NCBI GenBank assembly: GCA_031253835.1
Contig: JAIRVP010000034.1
Span: 99,760 to 163,759 of the forward strand
DNA: 64,000 nucleotides
Reading direction: 5' to 3'
Source of the DNA: Burkholderia sp.
GTDB taxonomy: Bacteria; Pseudomonadota; Gammaproteobacteria; Burkholderiales; Burkholderiaceae
Position 1 is the first letter of the stretch. Every line of letters starts with the position of its first letter. The notes under the pieces are model-generated. The model searched no databases, was not told the DNA's origin, and saw only the letters and a program-made list of their open reading frames with translations. Shown here piece after piece: positions 34,824 through 44,242 of the stretch. Position numbers and translations under genes: made by a program.

Positions 34824-35555
34824 CTACTTGTCGTCGCCTTCGAGAATACCGAGCTGATCTTCAGTCGCCAGCCAGCGGCAACGCTCGGGCTCGCCATCAT
34901 CGCGACACTCTTCCTCCTTGTGGTCGACCCAGATCCGCTCCGCGAGGCGCAAACCGCGAGCCTGAGTCTCATCGTTGTTTTTTGCGTAGCGGGAAAGAAT
35001 GCGCCGGTAGGTATCGTTGAGCGCCCGATCGGCCCGTTGATAGAGCCAGTTGTGGGGACGTGCGGGATCGAATGACGGGAAAATGCCGAACGGGAAAGCT
35101 TCTTCCGGATTGTTGGAAAACCAGCCGTTGGCCACACCGACGATCATTTTGACCGATCGCTGCGAACGTGGAACCGCAACTTCGGAATTCCACGTCAAGA
35201 CCATCCAGTTATGGTCTCCGTGTGTATCCAGAACGCGCACGTTGACCGTCTTGACAGGGTTCCCGTTTTCCCGGACGTGCACTGCGGCACACGGCCCCAC
35301 CCGGTGCTGTTCGTCACCGTCGAACCGCGCAATGCAAGTGCCCGGCGGAGGGAGCGACGTCCCGGTAACCTGACCGAAGTTGTCCTTGCTGGCGTCGGTA
35401 TCCGTGACCTTCACAAGCAGCGACACGCGCGGTGAATTTTCGTCCACATGGGCTGCTTCGACGTCAAGATGCAGCGTGGCCTCCGCCAGCGCATTCGTAG
35501 AGAAAAGGGCGCAGAAGCCGGCGAGCGTCGAAACGGCAAGTCGAGTGAAGTGCAT
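34824..35555 (-). CDS. Exported protein with C-terminal LprI-like (DUF1311) domain
   Basis: A 243-residue protein with signal peptide (MHFTRLAVSTLAGF start, cleavage near ALAEA, about residue 25). The first about 140 mature residues are beta-rich with two cysteines (GTCIARFDG and GPCAAVHV) and no recognised family. The C-terminal 70 residues (ADRALNDTYRRIL, IWVDHKEEECRDD, RCRWLATEDQ) match the LprI/DUF1311 domain of lysozyme-inhibitor-like proteins. A role in envelope defence is possible but unproven. It is divergent from cstA. Confidence 0.78.
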   Translation of the reverse strand: MHFTRLAVSTLAGFCALFSTNALAEATLHLDVEAAHVDENSPRVSLLVKVTDTDASKDNFGQVTGTSLPPPGTCIARFDGDEQHRVGPCAAVHVRENGNPVKTVNVRVLDTHGDHNWMVLTWNSEVAVPRSQRSVKMIVGVANGWFSNNPEEAFPFGIFPSFDPARPHNWLYQRADRALNDTYRRILSRYAKNNDETQARGLRLAERIWVDHKEEECRDDGEPERCRWLATEDQLGILEGDDK

Positions 35556-35896
35556 GACGGATGGTCGAAGGTTGAAGAAAGGTGCGGCATCGAGCGCCAC
35601 GATCTTAAGTCGCGTGAGCGGAACTTTCAAAGTTTCGTGCGCGCGGCACCGGTCCTTGCACGGGCGCGCCGCCCGCCCATGCAAACGGACGCTTTCTGAA
35701 TGTTGCGTGCGCATCTACGTAATTCTACGTAGCTCCGCATACGTAGTTAACCGCTTGTAAGCCGCCCCCGTCGCACGGAATACTACGGCCCAACGTCGCG
35801 GCCTTTGCGAGGCCGTGGCACGACGCATCGACGTCACGTGTGTGCGGCCCCTGCGCCGCACGCCATCTAAAACCACATTGGAGACCAGGAGACGCC
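35556..35896. other. Intergenic, 341 bp upstream of cstA
   Basis: Divergent promoter region for cstA and the LprI-type gene. It contains three TACGTA palindromes (35716-35745). Confidence 0.5.
35716..35745. promoter_or_regulatory. Three TACGTA palindromes
   Basis: TACGTA occurs at 35716-35721, 35726-35731 and 35740-35745, with steps of 10 and 14 bp. The 10-bp step is one helical turn. The cluster lies about 150-180 bp before the cstA start and is a candidate regulator-binding site. Confidence 0.4.
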
Positions 35897-37975
35897 ATGA
35901 ATCGGGCTTCCAGTACCCTGCTCTGGATCGCGGTCGCGCTGCTCGGCGCGTTCTCGTTCGGAACGATCGCACTCGCACACGGCGAGCGCGTGAGTGCCCT
36001 CTGGATCGTGATCGCCGCAGTCTGCGTGTATCTGATCGCGTATCGCTTCTACAGCCGTTTCATCGCCAGCAAGGTCATGCAGCTCGACGGGCTGCGGATG
36101 ACGCCGGCCGTCAAGTACAACGACGGCCTCGACTACGTGCCGACCAACAAGTACGTGCTGTTCGGCCATCACTTCGCCGCGATCGCCGGCGCCGGCCCGC
36201 TCGTCGGGCCCGTGCTCGCCGCGCAGATGGGCTACACGCCCGGCATGCTGTGGATCCTGGCCGGCGTCGTGTTCGCCGGCGCGGTGCAGGACTTCATCGT
36301 GCTGTTCATCTCGACGCGCCGCGACGGCCGCTCGCTCGGCGATCTCGTCAAGATGGAGCTCGGCACGGTGCCCGGCGTGATCGCGCTGTTCGGCGCGTTC
36401 CTGATCATGGTGATCATCCTCGCGGTGCTCGCGCTGATCGTCGTGAAGGCGCTGACCAATTCGCCGTGGGGCACGTTCACCGTCGCCGCGACGATTCCGA
36501 TCGCGCTGTTCATGGGCGTCTACACGCGCTACATCCGTCCGGGCCGCATCGGCGAAGTGTCGATCATCGGCTTCGTGCTGCTGATGGCGTCGATCGCGTT
36601 CGGCCAGCATGTCCACGATTCGCCGACGCTCGCCGCGTGGTTCACGTTCACCGGCACGCAGCTCACGTGGATCCTGATCGGCTACGGCTTCGTCGCGTCG
36701 GTGCTGCCGGTGTGGCTGCTGCTCGCACCGCGCGACTACCTGTCGACGTTCCTGAAGATCGGCACGATCCTCGGCCTCGCGATCGGCATCCTGGTCGTCG
36801 CACCGGAACTGAAGATGCCGGCGCTGACGAAGTTCGTCGACGGCACGGGCCCGGTATGGTCGGGCGGCCTGTTCCCGTTCCTGTTCATCACGATCGCGTG
36901 CGGCGCGGTGTCGGGCTTCCACGCGCTGATCTCGTCGGGCACGACGCCGAAGCTGATCGACAACGAAACCAACGCGCGCTTCATCGGTTACGGCGCGATG
37001 CTGATGGAATCGTTCGTCGCGATCATGGCGCTGGTCGCGGCCTGCGTGATCGAACCGGGCATCTACTTCGCGATGAACGCGCCGGCCGCCGTGCTCGGCT
37101 CGACGCCTGAAGCCGTCGCGAACACGGTGACGCAGTGGGGCTTCGTGCTGACGCCCGACATGCTGACGCAGACCGCGAAGGCCGTCGGCGAAACGACGAT
37201 CATCGCGCGTGCGGGCGGCGCGCCGACGCTGGCCGTCGGCATGGCGCACATCCTGCACCAGGTGATCGGCGGCGAAGCGATGATGGCGTTCTGGTATCAC
37301 TTCGCGATCCTGTTCGAAGCGCTGTTCATCCTGACGGCCGTCGACGCCGGCACGCGTGCGGGCCGCTTCATGCTGCAGGACCTGCTCGGCACGTTCCACC
37401 CGGCGCTCAAGCGCACCGAGTCGCTGCCCGCGAACCTCGTCGCCACCGCGCTGTGCGTGGCCGCGTGGGGCTACTTCCTGTACCAGGGCGTGGTCGATCC
37501 GCTCGGCGGCATCAACACGCTGTGGCCGCTGTTCGGCATCTCGAACCAGATGCTCGCCGCGATCGCGCTGGTGCTCGGCACCGTCGTGCTGTTCAAGATG
37601 AAGCGCGAACGCTATGCGTGGGTGACGATCGTGCCGACCGTGTGGCTGCTGATCTGCACGCTGACGGCCGGCTGGCAGAAGATTTTCGACGCGAACCCGA
37701 AGGTCAGCTTCCTCGCGCACGCCGCGAAGCTGCAGGCCGCGGTGGACGAAGGCAAGGTGCTCGCTCCGGCGAAGTCGATCGCGCAGATGCAGCGGATCAT
37801 CTTCAACGACTACATCGATGCGGCGCTGGCCGGGCTGTTCATCTTCGTCGTCGTGGCGATCGCGGTGTACGGCGTGATCGCCGTGCTGCGCGCGCGCCGC
37901 GAGTCGAAGCCGACCGTGCGCGAGACGCCGTACGAAGCGATGCCGGCCGCGCAGGCGCTCGGCAGCGGTCGCTAA
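35897..37975 (+). CDS. cstA: Carbon starvation protein CstA (pyruvate/peptide transporter family)
   Basis: A 692-residue polytopic membrane protein with about 16-18 hydrophobic segments. The CstA blocks are clear: NDGLDYVPTNKYVLFGHHFAAIAGAGPLVGPVLAAQMGY (in part, about residues 73-110), AVQDFIVLFIST, and SGTTPKLIDNETNARFIGYGAM. CstA and its relative BtsT import peptides and pyruvate, respectively, on entry to starvation. GACCAGGAG precedes the ATG. The small YbdD-type protein follows after 12 bp, as in the E. coli cstA-ybdD pair. A triple TACGTA cluster lies upstream. Confidence 0.94.
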   Translation: MNRASSTLLWIAVALLGAFSFGTIALAHGERVSALWIVIAAVCVYLIAYRFYSRFIASKVMQLDGLRMTPAVKYNDGLDYVPTNKYVLFGHHFAAIAGAGPLVGPVLAAQMGYTPGMLWILAGVVFAGAVQDFIVLFISTRRDGRSLGDLVKMELGTVPGVIALFGAFLIMVIILAVLALIVVKALTNSPWGTFTVAATIPIALFMGVYTRYIRPGRIGEVSIIGFVLLMASIAFGQHVHDSPTLAAWFTFTGTQLTWILIGYGFVASVLPVWLLLAPRDYLSTFLKIGTILGLAIGILVVAPELKMPALTKFVDGTGPVWSGGLFPFLFITIACGAVSGFHALISSGTTPKLIDNETNARFIGYGAMLMESFVAIMALVAACVIEPGIYFAMNAPAAVLGSTPEAVANTVTQWGFVLTPDMLTQTAKAVGETTIIARAGGAPTLAVGMAHILHQVIGGEAMMAFWYHFAILFEALFILTAVDAGTRAGRFMLQDLLGTFHPALKRTESLPANLVATALCVAAWGYFLYQGVVDPLGGINTLWPLFGISNQMLAAIALVLGTVVLFKMKRERYAWVTIVPTVWLLICTLTAGWQKIFDANPKVSFLAHAAKLQAAVDEGKVLAPAKSIAQMQRIIFNDYIDAALAGLFIFVVVAIAVYGVIAVLRARRESKPTVRETPYEAMPAAQALGSGR

Positions 37976-37987
37976 GGGGAGGCCGCG

Positions 37988-38194
37988 ATGTTCAGCGATC
38001 TTGGCAGCGACCTGCGCAGCGCGGGGCGTTACCTCGGGCAGGCGTTGCGGCTGATGGTCGGCCTTCCCGACTACGACACCTACGTCGCGCACATGCGCGC
38101 AACCCATCCGGACCGCGAGCCGATGACGTACGAGGAATTTTTCCGCGAACGCCAGAATGCGCGGTACGGGTCGGGAGCAGGAAAGTGTTGCTGA
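37988..38194 (+). CDS. YbdD/YjiX family small protein
   Basis: A 68-residue protein of the DUF466 family: [44 protein letters not shown] and a C-terminal CC. The family always follows cstA/btsT-type genes and is needed for their transport activity (established for the E. coli homologues). GGGGAGG precedes the ATG, 12 bp after cstA. A rho-independent terminator follows. Confidence 0.92.
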   Translation: MFSDLGSDLRSAGRYLGQALRLMVGLPDYDTYVAHMRATHPDREPMTYEEFFRERQNARYGSGAGKCC

Positions 38195-38229
38195 ACCGGG
38201 CTGTTCCCGCCGTTCGGTAATCGAAAGGA

Positions 38230-38261
38230 AAGCGCCGCGATGGAAATCGCGGCGCTTTTTT
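38230..38261 (+). terminator. Rho-independent terminator after cstA-ybdD
   Basis: Perfect 12-bp arms (38230-38241, 38246-38257) with a GGAA tetraloop, then a T-run. Confidence 0.9.
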
Positions 38262-38391
38262 CTTTGGGGCCGCGGCGGCACGCATCGCGCGACGGCCGCT
38301 TCGCCGTTTGCCCGGGCGCAGCACGGCGAAATCCGGCCGCCGGTATCATAGGGTTCTCTCTTTTCCCGATGGACCCGCAGGAGAACACGTC

Positions 38392-39012
38392 GTGCATGTC
38401 GGTGAGCGTTTCAACAGCATTTCCCATCTCGTCGGCGCGGTGCTGTCGGTGGCCGGCCTCGTGGCGCTCGTGACGATGGGCGCGCTCGAAGGCGATCCGT
38501 ACAAGGTGGTGAGCTTCAGCGTGTACGGCGCGATGCTGATCCTGCTCTACGCGATCTCGACGCTGTATCACAGCGTGCGCAACCCGCGCCTGAAGGCGAT
38601 CCTGCAGAAATGCGACCATTCGGCGATCTACTTGCTGATTGCCGGCAGCTATACGCCGTTCACGCTCGTCACGCTGCGCGGCCCGTGGGGCTGGTCGCTG
38701 TTCGGCGTGAGCTGGGGGCTCGCCGTGTTCGGCATCGTGCAGGAGCTGACGCTCGGGCGCCGCACGCGCTTGCTGTCGATGATCCTGTACGTGGCCATGG
38801 GCTGGCTCGCGCTCGTCGCGGTGCGCCCGTTGATCCACGCGCTGCCGCCGGTCGGCACCGCGTGGCTTCTGGCCGGCGGCCTGATCTACAGCGCGGGGAT
38901 CTACTTCTTCATCAACGACGAACGCATCCGTCACGGGCACGGCATCTGGCACCTTTTCGTGCTGGCCGGCAGCCTGTGCCAGTTCGTCAGCGTCGCGATG
39001 TATGTCGCGTGA
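38392..39012 (+). CDS. Hemolysin III family membrane protein (YqfA-like)
   Basis: A 206-residue protein with seven predicted membrane segments and the HlyIII signatures HVGERFNSISHLVGAVLS, LYHSVRNPRLKAILQKCDHS (metal-binding His), YTPFTL and GHGIWHLFVLAGS with the final His pair. The family is related to PAQR receptors; the bacterial role is unclear despite the name. A GTG start at 38392 is used because CAGGAGA ends 9 bp before it; the upstream in-frame ATG has no support. Confidence 0.88.
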   Translation: MHVGERFNSISHLVGAVLSVAGLVALVTMGALEGDPYKVVSFSVYGAMLILLYAISTLYHSVRNPRLKAILQKCDHSAIYLLIAGSYTPFTLVTLRGPWGWSLFGVSWGLAVFGIVQELTLGRRTRLLSMILYVAMGWLALVAVRPLIHALPPVGTAWLLAGGLIYSAGIYFFINDERIRHGHGIWHLFVLAGSLCQFVSVAMYVA

Positions 39013-39039
39013 GCGGCGGCGTGCCTGCCGCGAAATGCG

Positions 39040-40449
39040 CTAGCGGCGCGTCGCGGCCGCCTGCAGGGGCGCGGCCGTTGCGCCGGTCGCCGGCGTCGAG
39101 CGCGTCGTGATCCACCACGTTGCCGCGGCGAGCGCCGACAGCGCGATCGCCATGACCAGCGCCACCCGCATCGCCACCGGAAACGGCTGCAGCGTCGCGA
39201 TGCACGCACCGAAGATCGCCACGCCGAGCGCCGATCCGCTCTGCCGGGCCGCGTTCAGCGCCGCTGCCGCGACGCCGGCGCGGTGCCGGTCGACCGTCCC
39301 GAGCGCCGGCGCCGTCGCGGCCGGCGAGATGAATCCCGATGCGAAGCCGATCGCGAGCATGGGCGCGACGGCGAGCCACGCGGGCGTCGTCGCGCCGATG
39401 GCCGTCATCCCGAGCGCGCCGGTCGCATAGAGCGCGAACGCCGCGCACATCGTGCCGCGCGCGCCGAAGCGCGCCACCAGCCGTCCCGAACCCAGCCCGC
39501 CGAGCGCGACCATCGCGGTCATCGGCAGGAACGCGAGCCCCGTGTCGAGCGGGCTCGCGCCGCGAACCTGCCGATAGAACAGGCTGAGCACGAACAGCAG
39601 GCCGTAGAACACGAACGCCGACGCCATCGACACGAACGTCGATCCCGCGAACAGCCGGTTGCGGAAGAATGCGAGCGGCAGCATCGGTTCGCGGCGCCGC
39701 GCCTCGATCGCGATGAACGCGATCCATGCAGCGATGCTCGTCACGGCACCGCCGACGATCGGCGCCGAGTGCCAGCCGAGCGACGGGCCTTCGATCAGCG
39801 TGCCGATCAGCGCCGCGATCGCGCCGACGGCAGCGGCCTGGCCGGCCCAGTCGAACTGCCGCGAGGTGTCGGCGGCGGCGCGCGCGACCGTGCGGCCGAG
39901 CCAGATGCCGGCAAGCCCGAACGGCAGGTTCACGAAGAACAGGCTGCGCCACCCGAACAGGTCGATCAGCAGCCCGCCGATCAGCGGGCCCGACGCCATC
40001 GCGATGCCGCCGCAGCCCATCCACAGGCTGATCGCCGATGCGCGCGCGGCCGGTGCGGGGAAGGCGCGGTTGATCAATGCGAGCGAGCAGGGCACCAGCA
40101 TCGCGCTGCCGACGCCTTGCAATGCGCGGGCGGCGGCGAGAGACGCGAGCGTCGGCGCGAGGCCGCACAGCGCCGACGCGGCGACGAATACCGCGAGCCC
40201 CGCGACATAGACGGTGCGGTCGCCGAGCCGGTCGCCGAGCGTGCCGCCCGTCAGCAGCAGGCTCGCGAACGCGAGCGTGTAAGCGTTCACTATCCATTGC
40301 AGGCCGGCCACGTGGCTGCCGAACGTGTGCGCGATGTCGGTGAGCGCGACGTTGACGATCGACGCGTCGAGCAGCACGAGCGTGTAGCTCACGCAGGTCG
40401 CGGCGAGCACGCGGCGGGCGGCGGCCCGGCCCGGCGCGGCGGCCGTCAT
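39040..40449 (-). CDS. MFS transporter, drug:H+ antiporter type (DHA2, 14 TM)
   Basis: A 469-residue efflux-type permease. N-terminal LDASIVNVAL is motif D1 of the DHA2 family, GGTLGDRLGDRTVYVAGLAVF is motif A, and ALQGVGSAMLVPCSLALI is motif B. About fourteen hydrophobic segments are visible. Substrates are usually drugs or dyes. Its ATG overlaps the stop of the upstream SnoaL-like gene (ATGA), so translation of the two is coupled. Confidence 0.9.
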   Translation of the reverse strand: MTAAAPGRAAARRVLAATCVSYTLVLLDASIVNVALTDIAHTFGSHVAGLQWIVNAYTLAFASLLLTGGTLGDRLGDRTVYVAGLAVFVAASALCGLAPTLASLAAARALQGVGSAMLVPCSLALINRAFPAPAARASAISLWMGCGGIAMASGPLIGGLLIDLFGWRSLFFVNLPFGLAGIWLGRTVARAAADTSRQFDWAGQAAAVGAIAALIGTLIEGPSLGWHSAPIVGGAVTSIAAWIAFIAIEARRREPMLPLAFFRNRLFAGSTFVSMASAFVFYGLLFVLSLFYRQVRGASPLDTGLAFLPMTAMVALGGLGSGRLVARFGARGTMCAAFALYATGALGMTAIGATTPAWLAVAPMLAIGFASGFISPAATAPALGTVDRHRAGVAAAALNAARQSGSALGVAIFGACIATLQPFPVAMRVALVMAIALSALAAATWWITTRSTPATGATAAPLQAAATRR

Positions 40450-40883
40450 GCGCGGTCGGGCGACGGCGTGGCGGCCCGCAGCGCGACGAAGCCGACCCAT
40501 CCCCAATACACGCGATGATGCGTGATCAGCCCGTCGCGCAGATCCATCACTTCGACGAGATCGACCTGGTCGCCGTCCGGCGTGGCGCGCGGATATTCCC
40601 ACGTGAGCTGGCGGCCGTTCGAGAAGAACAGGCCGGTCCGGTACCAGCGGCCGAGCCGGTTGCCCGGATTGCGCAGGCCGGCCGCGAAGAATGCGCCGAT
40701 CGCGGCCTTACCGTGCAGCACGCCCGAGCCGTGCGCGGGCAGCGTGGCGACGACGAGCGGCGTTTCGAGCACCGCGTCGTCGGCATACAGCGCCATCAGC
40801 GCATCGAGGTCGCGCGCGACGACGGCCGCGTGCCAGGTTTCATGGATGCGCCGGGCATCGGCGTCGGTGTCTGCGGGTGTCAT
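40446..40883 (-). CDS. SnoaL-like/NTF2-family protein
   Basis: A 145-residue single-domain protein of the NTF2 cone fold: ARRIHETWHAAVVARDLDALMALYADDAVLETP is the family start (given in part), GKAAIGAFFAAG and VDLVEVMDLRDGLITHHRVYWGW its end. Members bind or isomerise small molecules. Its stop overlaps the MFS start by 4 bp, suggesting that protein and exporter deal with the same compound. No signal peptide. Confidence 0.85.
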   Translation of the reverse strand: MTPADTDADARRIHETWHAAVVARDLDALMALYADDAVLETPLVVATLPAHGSGVLHGKAAIGAFFAAGLRNPGNRLGRWYRTGLFFSNGRQLTWEYPRATPDGDQVDLVEVMDLRDGLITHHRVYWGWVGFVALRAATPSPDRA

Positions 40884-41003
40884 GGCGGGTGTCCGGAAGC
40901 GTCATTGGCGGAAACCCACTGTATGGGCGCACCGCCGCGAGACGTTTCACGTCAGCCCGAAACGTGGATGCAGCCTTTGGGAAGGCTGTGTTGTCGCCGT
41001 CTC

Positions 41004-41357
41004 TTACCCGGCGAGCGCGTCGAGATTCAGCACATACGACTTCCCGATCCACACTGCGCTATCGCGATGGTCGCGCAGTTCGTCGTGGGTATTCGGATGC
41101 AGGAAGAGATCGAGCGCGCCGTGGTTCAGCACGAGCCACGGCACGATCTCGTCGAAGCGCGCGGCAGCGAACGCGATCTGGTACGACCAGGCCGGATGCG
41201 GGCCGACGAGGCGCTCGTGGAAGCGGCCGAGTTCGATGACCGCGCCGAACCGTTCGTCGACGACCTGGCGAAACGCCCAGGCTGCGTCGCGGCTGTCCGC
41301 ATCGAAATAGACGTGCGCGTGCCAGCTGGCGATGGCGGTGGTGTCGAGGGCTGCCAT
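41004..41357 (-). CDS. DOPA 4,5-dioxygenase family protein
   Basis: A 117-residue protein matching the small DOPA-4,5-dioxygenase family: WHAHVYFDADS at the N-terminus, FHERLVGPHPAWSYQIAF in the middle and NHGALDLFLHPNTHDELRDH near the end, giving the conserved histidines. The family cleaves catechols in fungal betalain synthesis; bacterial members are poorly studied. Stands alone. Confidence 0.85.
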   Translation of the reverse strand: MAALDTTAIASWHAHVYFDADSRDAAWAFRQVVDERFGAVIELGRFHERLVGPHPAWSYQIAFAAARFDEIVPWLVLNHGALDLFLHPNTHDELRDHRDSAVWIGKSYVLNLDALAG

Positions 41358-41856
41358 GGGAGGACTCGATAAAAAAGGGAATGCATGAGAGGCCGTGCGA
41401 AACGAAGCAAAGGGCCGATGCGTGATTATCGCGCGTCCCTGCCGGGCACGTCGTGTCGCGATCCGGCAATTCGGTGCCGATGGCTTGTCCTGTATCAGGA
41501 GAACCGTTGGTCCGACGAAATCGCTTCTGCGGTATCCGCGTGCGCGATATCACGCCGGAACCTTTGCCGGCAGGTGCGCAGGCGGGGATCACACCGGCAA
41601 CACGTCATTTCGGAAATTGAAAAAACGGGATGCGCGGTGCTTCCGGTTGCGCGCAAAAGCGCGATCAGGTCGTTGAATGAAATAAAGAAATTCCCGTTCG
41701 AAGGGATTCGCGAACGACGCGCTCGAACGCCCGATTCCGAAGCCGAAAATATCAATTGCGGATTCGTCTATTCAAGCGGCATGCGGCACGACATACGATG
41801 ATTTCAACGCATCGACGATAAACGATCGATGCGGGGACAACCATCTGGAGGCCACT
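41358..41856. other. Intergenic, 499 bp, comparatively AT-rich
   Basis: No gene is supported; an 86-codon minus-strand frame at 41495-41755 has no ribosome-binding site or family. Base composition drops at about 41610-41830, which may mark a promoter region for the small exported protein. Confidence 0.45.
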
Positions 41857-42234
41857 ATGCGATCCCTCGTTCCCGTTGCTGTTCTTTCCTGCGCACTCGT
41901 TGCGCTGCCTGCCGTCAGCTTTGCGCAGTCGGCCGGCCCGGACGGGTCGTCGAATGCCGCGCAATCGACCTGGTCGGCGGCGCGTGCCGAAACCGACGCG
42001 CAACTGATGCAGATGACGCGCGCCGGCTATCGCGCGACGACGGCCGGCAACCAGAACTATCCGCTGGCGATGCAGCGCGCACTCGAGCGCGTCCACCATC
42101 CGGTGCCCGACCGGTCGCGCGAGGAGCGCGCCGCGATGGAAGCGCGCGTCGCTCGCGACGCGCAGGGCGGTCATCCGGTCAAGGCGTTCTTCGTGAAGAC
42201 CGCGTATTACCTGAAGGGCGAGAACACGTTCTGA
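41857..42234 (+). CDS. Small exported protein, DUF4148-like
   Basis: A 125-residue protein with signal peptide (MRSLVPVAVLSCALVALPAV, cleavage after SFA). The mature part begins QSAGPDGSS and contains LMQMTRAGYRATTAGNQNYP, loosely like the short Burkholderia DUF4148 proteins. A GGAGG precedes the ATG. Function unknown. Confidence 0.72.
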   Translation: MRSLVPVAVLSCALVALPAVSFAQSAGPDGSSNAAQSTWSAARAETDAQLMQMTRAGYRATTAGNQNYPLAMQRALERVHHPVPDRSREERAAMEARVARDAQGGHPVKAFFVKTAYYLKGENTF

Positions 42235-42361
42235 TGCAGGAGACGAGCATGGCAGGCCCGATCCGATTGGCCGGCGTCGTGTGCGCGTCGGCGCTGCACC
42301 GGTGGCGGGACGCGCGAGCAGCGTCGCCACGCGGCGATGCATCCGCAAGCGGGCGCGCATC

Positions 42362-42850
42362 ATGAAGACCACCCGGAAAAGCCGTCGCCACGTGCCGCTG
42401 ACACGCGAATGGCTGCTGCCGCTGCCACCCGCGCATGCACGCGACATCTCGCTGAAATGCCATATGGCGCTCGTCGCGCTGCGTGGCGAGCACGGCAACG
42501 AAGCGCTGCTGATGCGGTTGCGCACGAGCGTCTACCTGGTGTTCCTCGCGCTCGACGATACGCGCCACGCGGAAGCGGACATCGATCTGTGCGTCGACGC
42601 GGAGCGCGCGCTCGAAGCCAGTGTGGCGCGCGCGGCGCAAAGCGGCGCATGGACGCTGCACGATGATGAATGCGCGGTGATCGAGCGTGTGCTCGCCGCG
42701 CACGACACTTGCGTCGCGACGCTCACGCGGCATCGGCTGGCCGAGCTGTGGCGTCATGTCTGCACGTTCGCGTCGAGCGGCCAGCCGGCGCTCGTCGCGA
42801 GCGCGGCGGAGAAGCTGCGCGCGCACCTGTCCGACCCGCTGGCCGCATAG
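42362..42850 (+). CDS. Conserved hypothetical protein
   Basis: A 162-residue, mainly helical, His/Ala/Leu-rich cytoplasmic protein (SLKCHMALVALRGEHGNEALLMRL, ERALEASVARAAQSGAWTL and so on, without recognised motif). The ATG at 42362 is chosen because the in-frame extension upstream is Arg/Ala-rich. The gene lies 128 bp after the exported protein and ends before a bidirectional terminator. I do not recognise the family. Confidence 0.62.
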   Translation: MKTTRKSRRHVPLTREWLLPLPPAHARDISLKCHMALVALRGEHGNEALLMRLRTSVYLVFLALDDTRHAEADIDLCVDAERALEASVARAAQSGAWTLHDDECAVIERVLAAHDTCVATLTRHRLAELWRHVCTFASSGQPALVASAAEKLRAHLSDPLAA

Positions 42851-42985
42851 CGCCGCACACCGGTGTTGCAGGGCGGATGGAGGAGACAGGGCCGGCCGCA
42901 CCGGCACGGCCGATGCAGTCGCGCGGCTTCGACGCGTGCGCGGCTGTCGCGGCGGCACGGTGACGGCACGACACGGCCCAAAACA

Positions 42986-43025
42986 AAAGCGCCACGGAGC
43001 GAATGAACTCCGTGGCGCTTTATTT
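42986..43025. terminator. Bidirectional rho-independent terminator
   Basis: Perfect 14-bp arms AAAGCGCCACGGAG (42986-42999) and CTCCGTGGCGCTTT (43008-43021), with T-runs on both strands (TATTTTT after the plus arm, TTTTGTTTT after the minus arm). It closes both the hypothetical gene and hpnH. Confidence 0.9.
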
Positions 43026-43069
43026 TTATCCGCTGCGCGGAGGCATGGCCTCCACGTGGCGAAACGCGC

Positions 43070-44230
43070 TTAAGCGGCCGTTGCCGGCTTCGCCGGCTTC
43101 TGCAGCTTGCCCTTGCCGGCGCGCTGGATTTCCTCGAGCTTGATTTCGACGTGGCGAGAGAACACGTACTCGGCCGGACGCTGCTTCGCGATCGAGATGT
43201 CCGGTGCGAACGGGCCGTCGGTCTTGATGCCCTTGCGGCTCACGCGCAGCGCCTTCAGCGGGTTCGAGATGGTGTCCATCACGGCCGTCGCCTCGAAGCC
43301 GCAGTGGACCATGCAGTCCGCGCACTTCTCGTAGTTGCCGACGCCGTAGTTGTCCCACTCCGTCGTTTCCATCAGTTCCTTGAAGGTCTTCACGTACCCT
43401 TCGCCGACCAGGTAGCACGGCTTCTGCCAGCCGAACACCGTACGCGCCGGGTTGCCCCACGGCGTGCACTTGTACGTCTGGTTGCCGGCCAGGAAGTCGA
43501 GGAACAGCGACGACTGGCTGAACGACCAGCGCTTGCCGCCTTCGCCGCGCTTCAGGATTTCGCGGAACAGGTTCTTCGTCTTGTCGCGGTTCAGGAAGTG
43601 CTGCTGATCCGGCGCGCGTTCGTACGCGTAACCCGGCGACACGGTGATGCCGTCGACGCCGATCGGGCCCAGCGTGTCGAAGAACTTCGCGACGCGCTCC
43701 GGCACGGCATCGTTGAACAGCGTGCAGTTGATGTTCACGCGGAAGCCGCGGCGCTTCGCTTCCTTGATTGCCGCGACGGCCTTGTCGTACACGCCGTCCT
43801 GCGACACCGAGTGATCGTGCGCTTCCTTGTCGCCGTCCAGGTGGACCGACCAGACGAAATACGGGCTCGGCTCGTAGTCGTCCATCTTCTTTTCCATCAG
43901 CAGCGCGTTCGTGCACAGGTACACGAATTTCTTGCGCTTCATGATGCCCTTGACGATTTCCGGCATCTCCTTGTGGAGCAGCGGTTCGCCACCGGCGATC
44001 GACACGACGGGCGCGCCGCACTCGTCGACGGCCTGCAGGCATTCCTCGACGGACAGGCGCTGGTTCAGGATCGGATCCGGATAATCGATCTTGCCGCAGC
44101 CGTTGCACGCGAGGTTGCAGCGGAACAGCGGCTCGAGCATCAGCGCGAGCGGATAGCGTTTGTTGCCGGACAGGTGCTGGCGCACGATATAGGCGCCGAC
44201 ACGGACTTGCTGGAGCAGCGGAATAGACAA
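43070..44230 (-). CDS. hpnH: Adenosyl-hopene transferase HpnH (radical SAM)
   Basis: A 386-residue B12-independent radical SAM enzyme. The [4Fe-4S] motif is CNLACNGC with Cys38, Cys42 and Cys45; AGGEPLLH follows as the SAM-binding loop, and a C-terminal SPASM-like set of cysteines (CADCMVHCGFEA) is present. HpnH joins 5'-deoxyadenosine to diploptene, the first step of hopanoid side-chain building. It is 12 bp downstream of ispH on the same strand, so supply of isoprenoid precursor and hopanoid extension are co-transcribed. Confidence 0.94.
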   Translation of the reverse strand: MSIPLLQQVRVGAYIVRQHLSGNKRYPLALMLEPLFRCNLACNGCGKIDYPDPILNQRLSVEECLQAVDECGAPVVSIAGGEPLLHKEMPEIVKGIMKRKKFVYLCTNALLMEKKMDDYEPSPYFVWSVHLDGDKEAHDHSVSQDGVYDKAVAAIKEAKRRGFRVNINCTLFNDAVPERVAKFFDTLGPIGVDGITVSPGYAYERAPDQQHFLNRDKTKNLFREILKRGEGGKRWSFSQSSLFLDFLAGNQTYKCTPWGNPARTVFGWQKPCYLVGEGYVKTFKELMETTEWDNYGVGNYEKCADCMVHCGFEATAVMDTISNPLKALRVSRKGIKTDGPFAPDISIAKQRPAEYVFSRHVEIKLEEIQRAGKGKLQKPAKPATAA

Positions 44231-44242
44231 GGGATGTCCTCC

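Noticed and set aside
41495..41755. 86-codon minus-strand frame in the AT-richer gap
   Set aside because: No ribosome-binding site or recognisable protein; composition is that of intergenic DNA.
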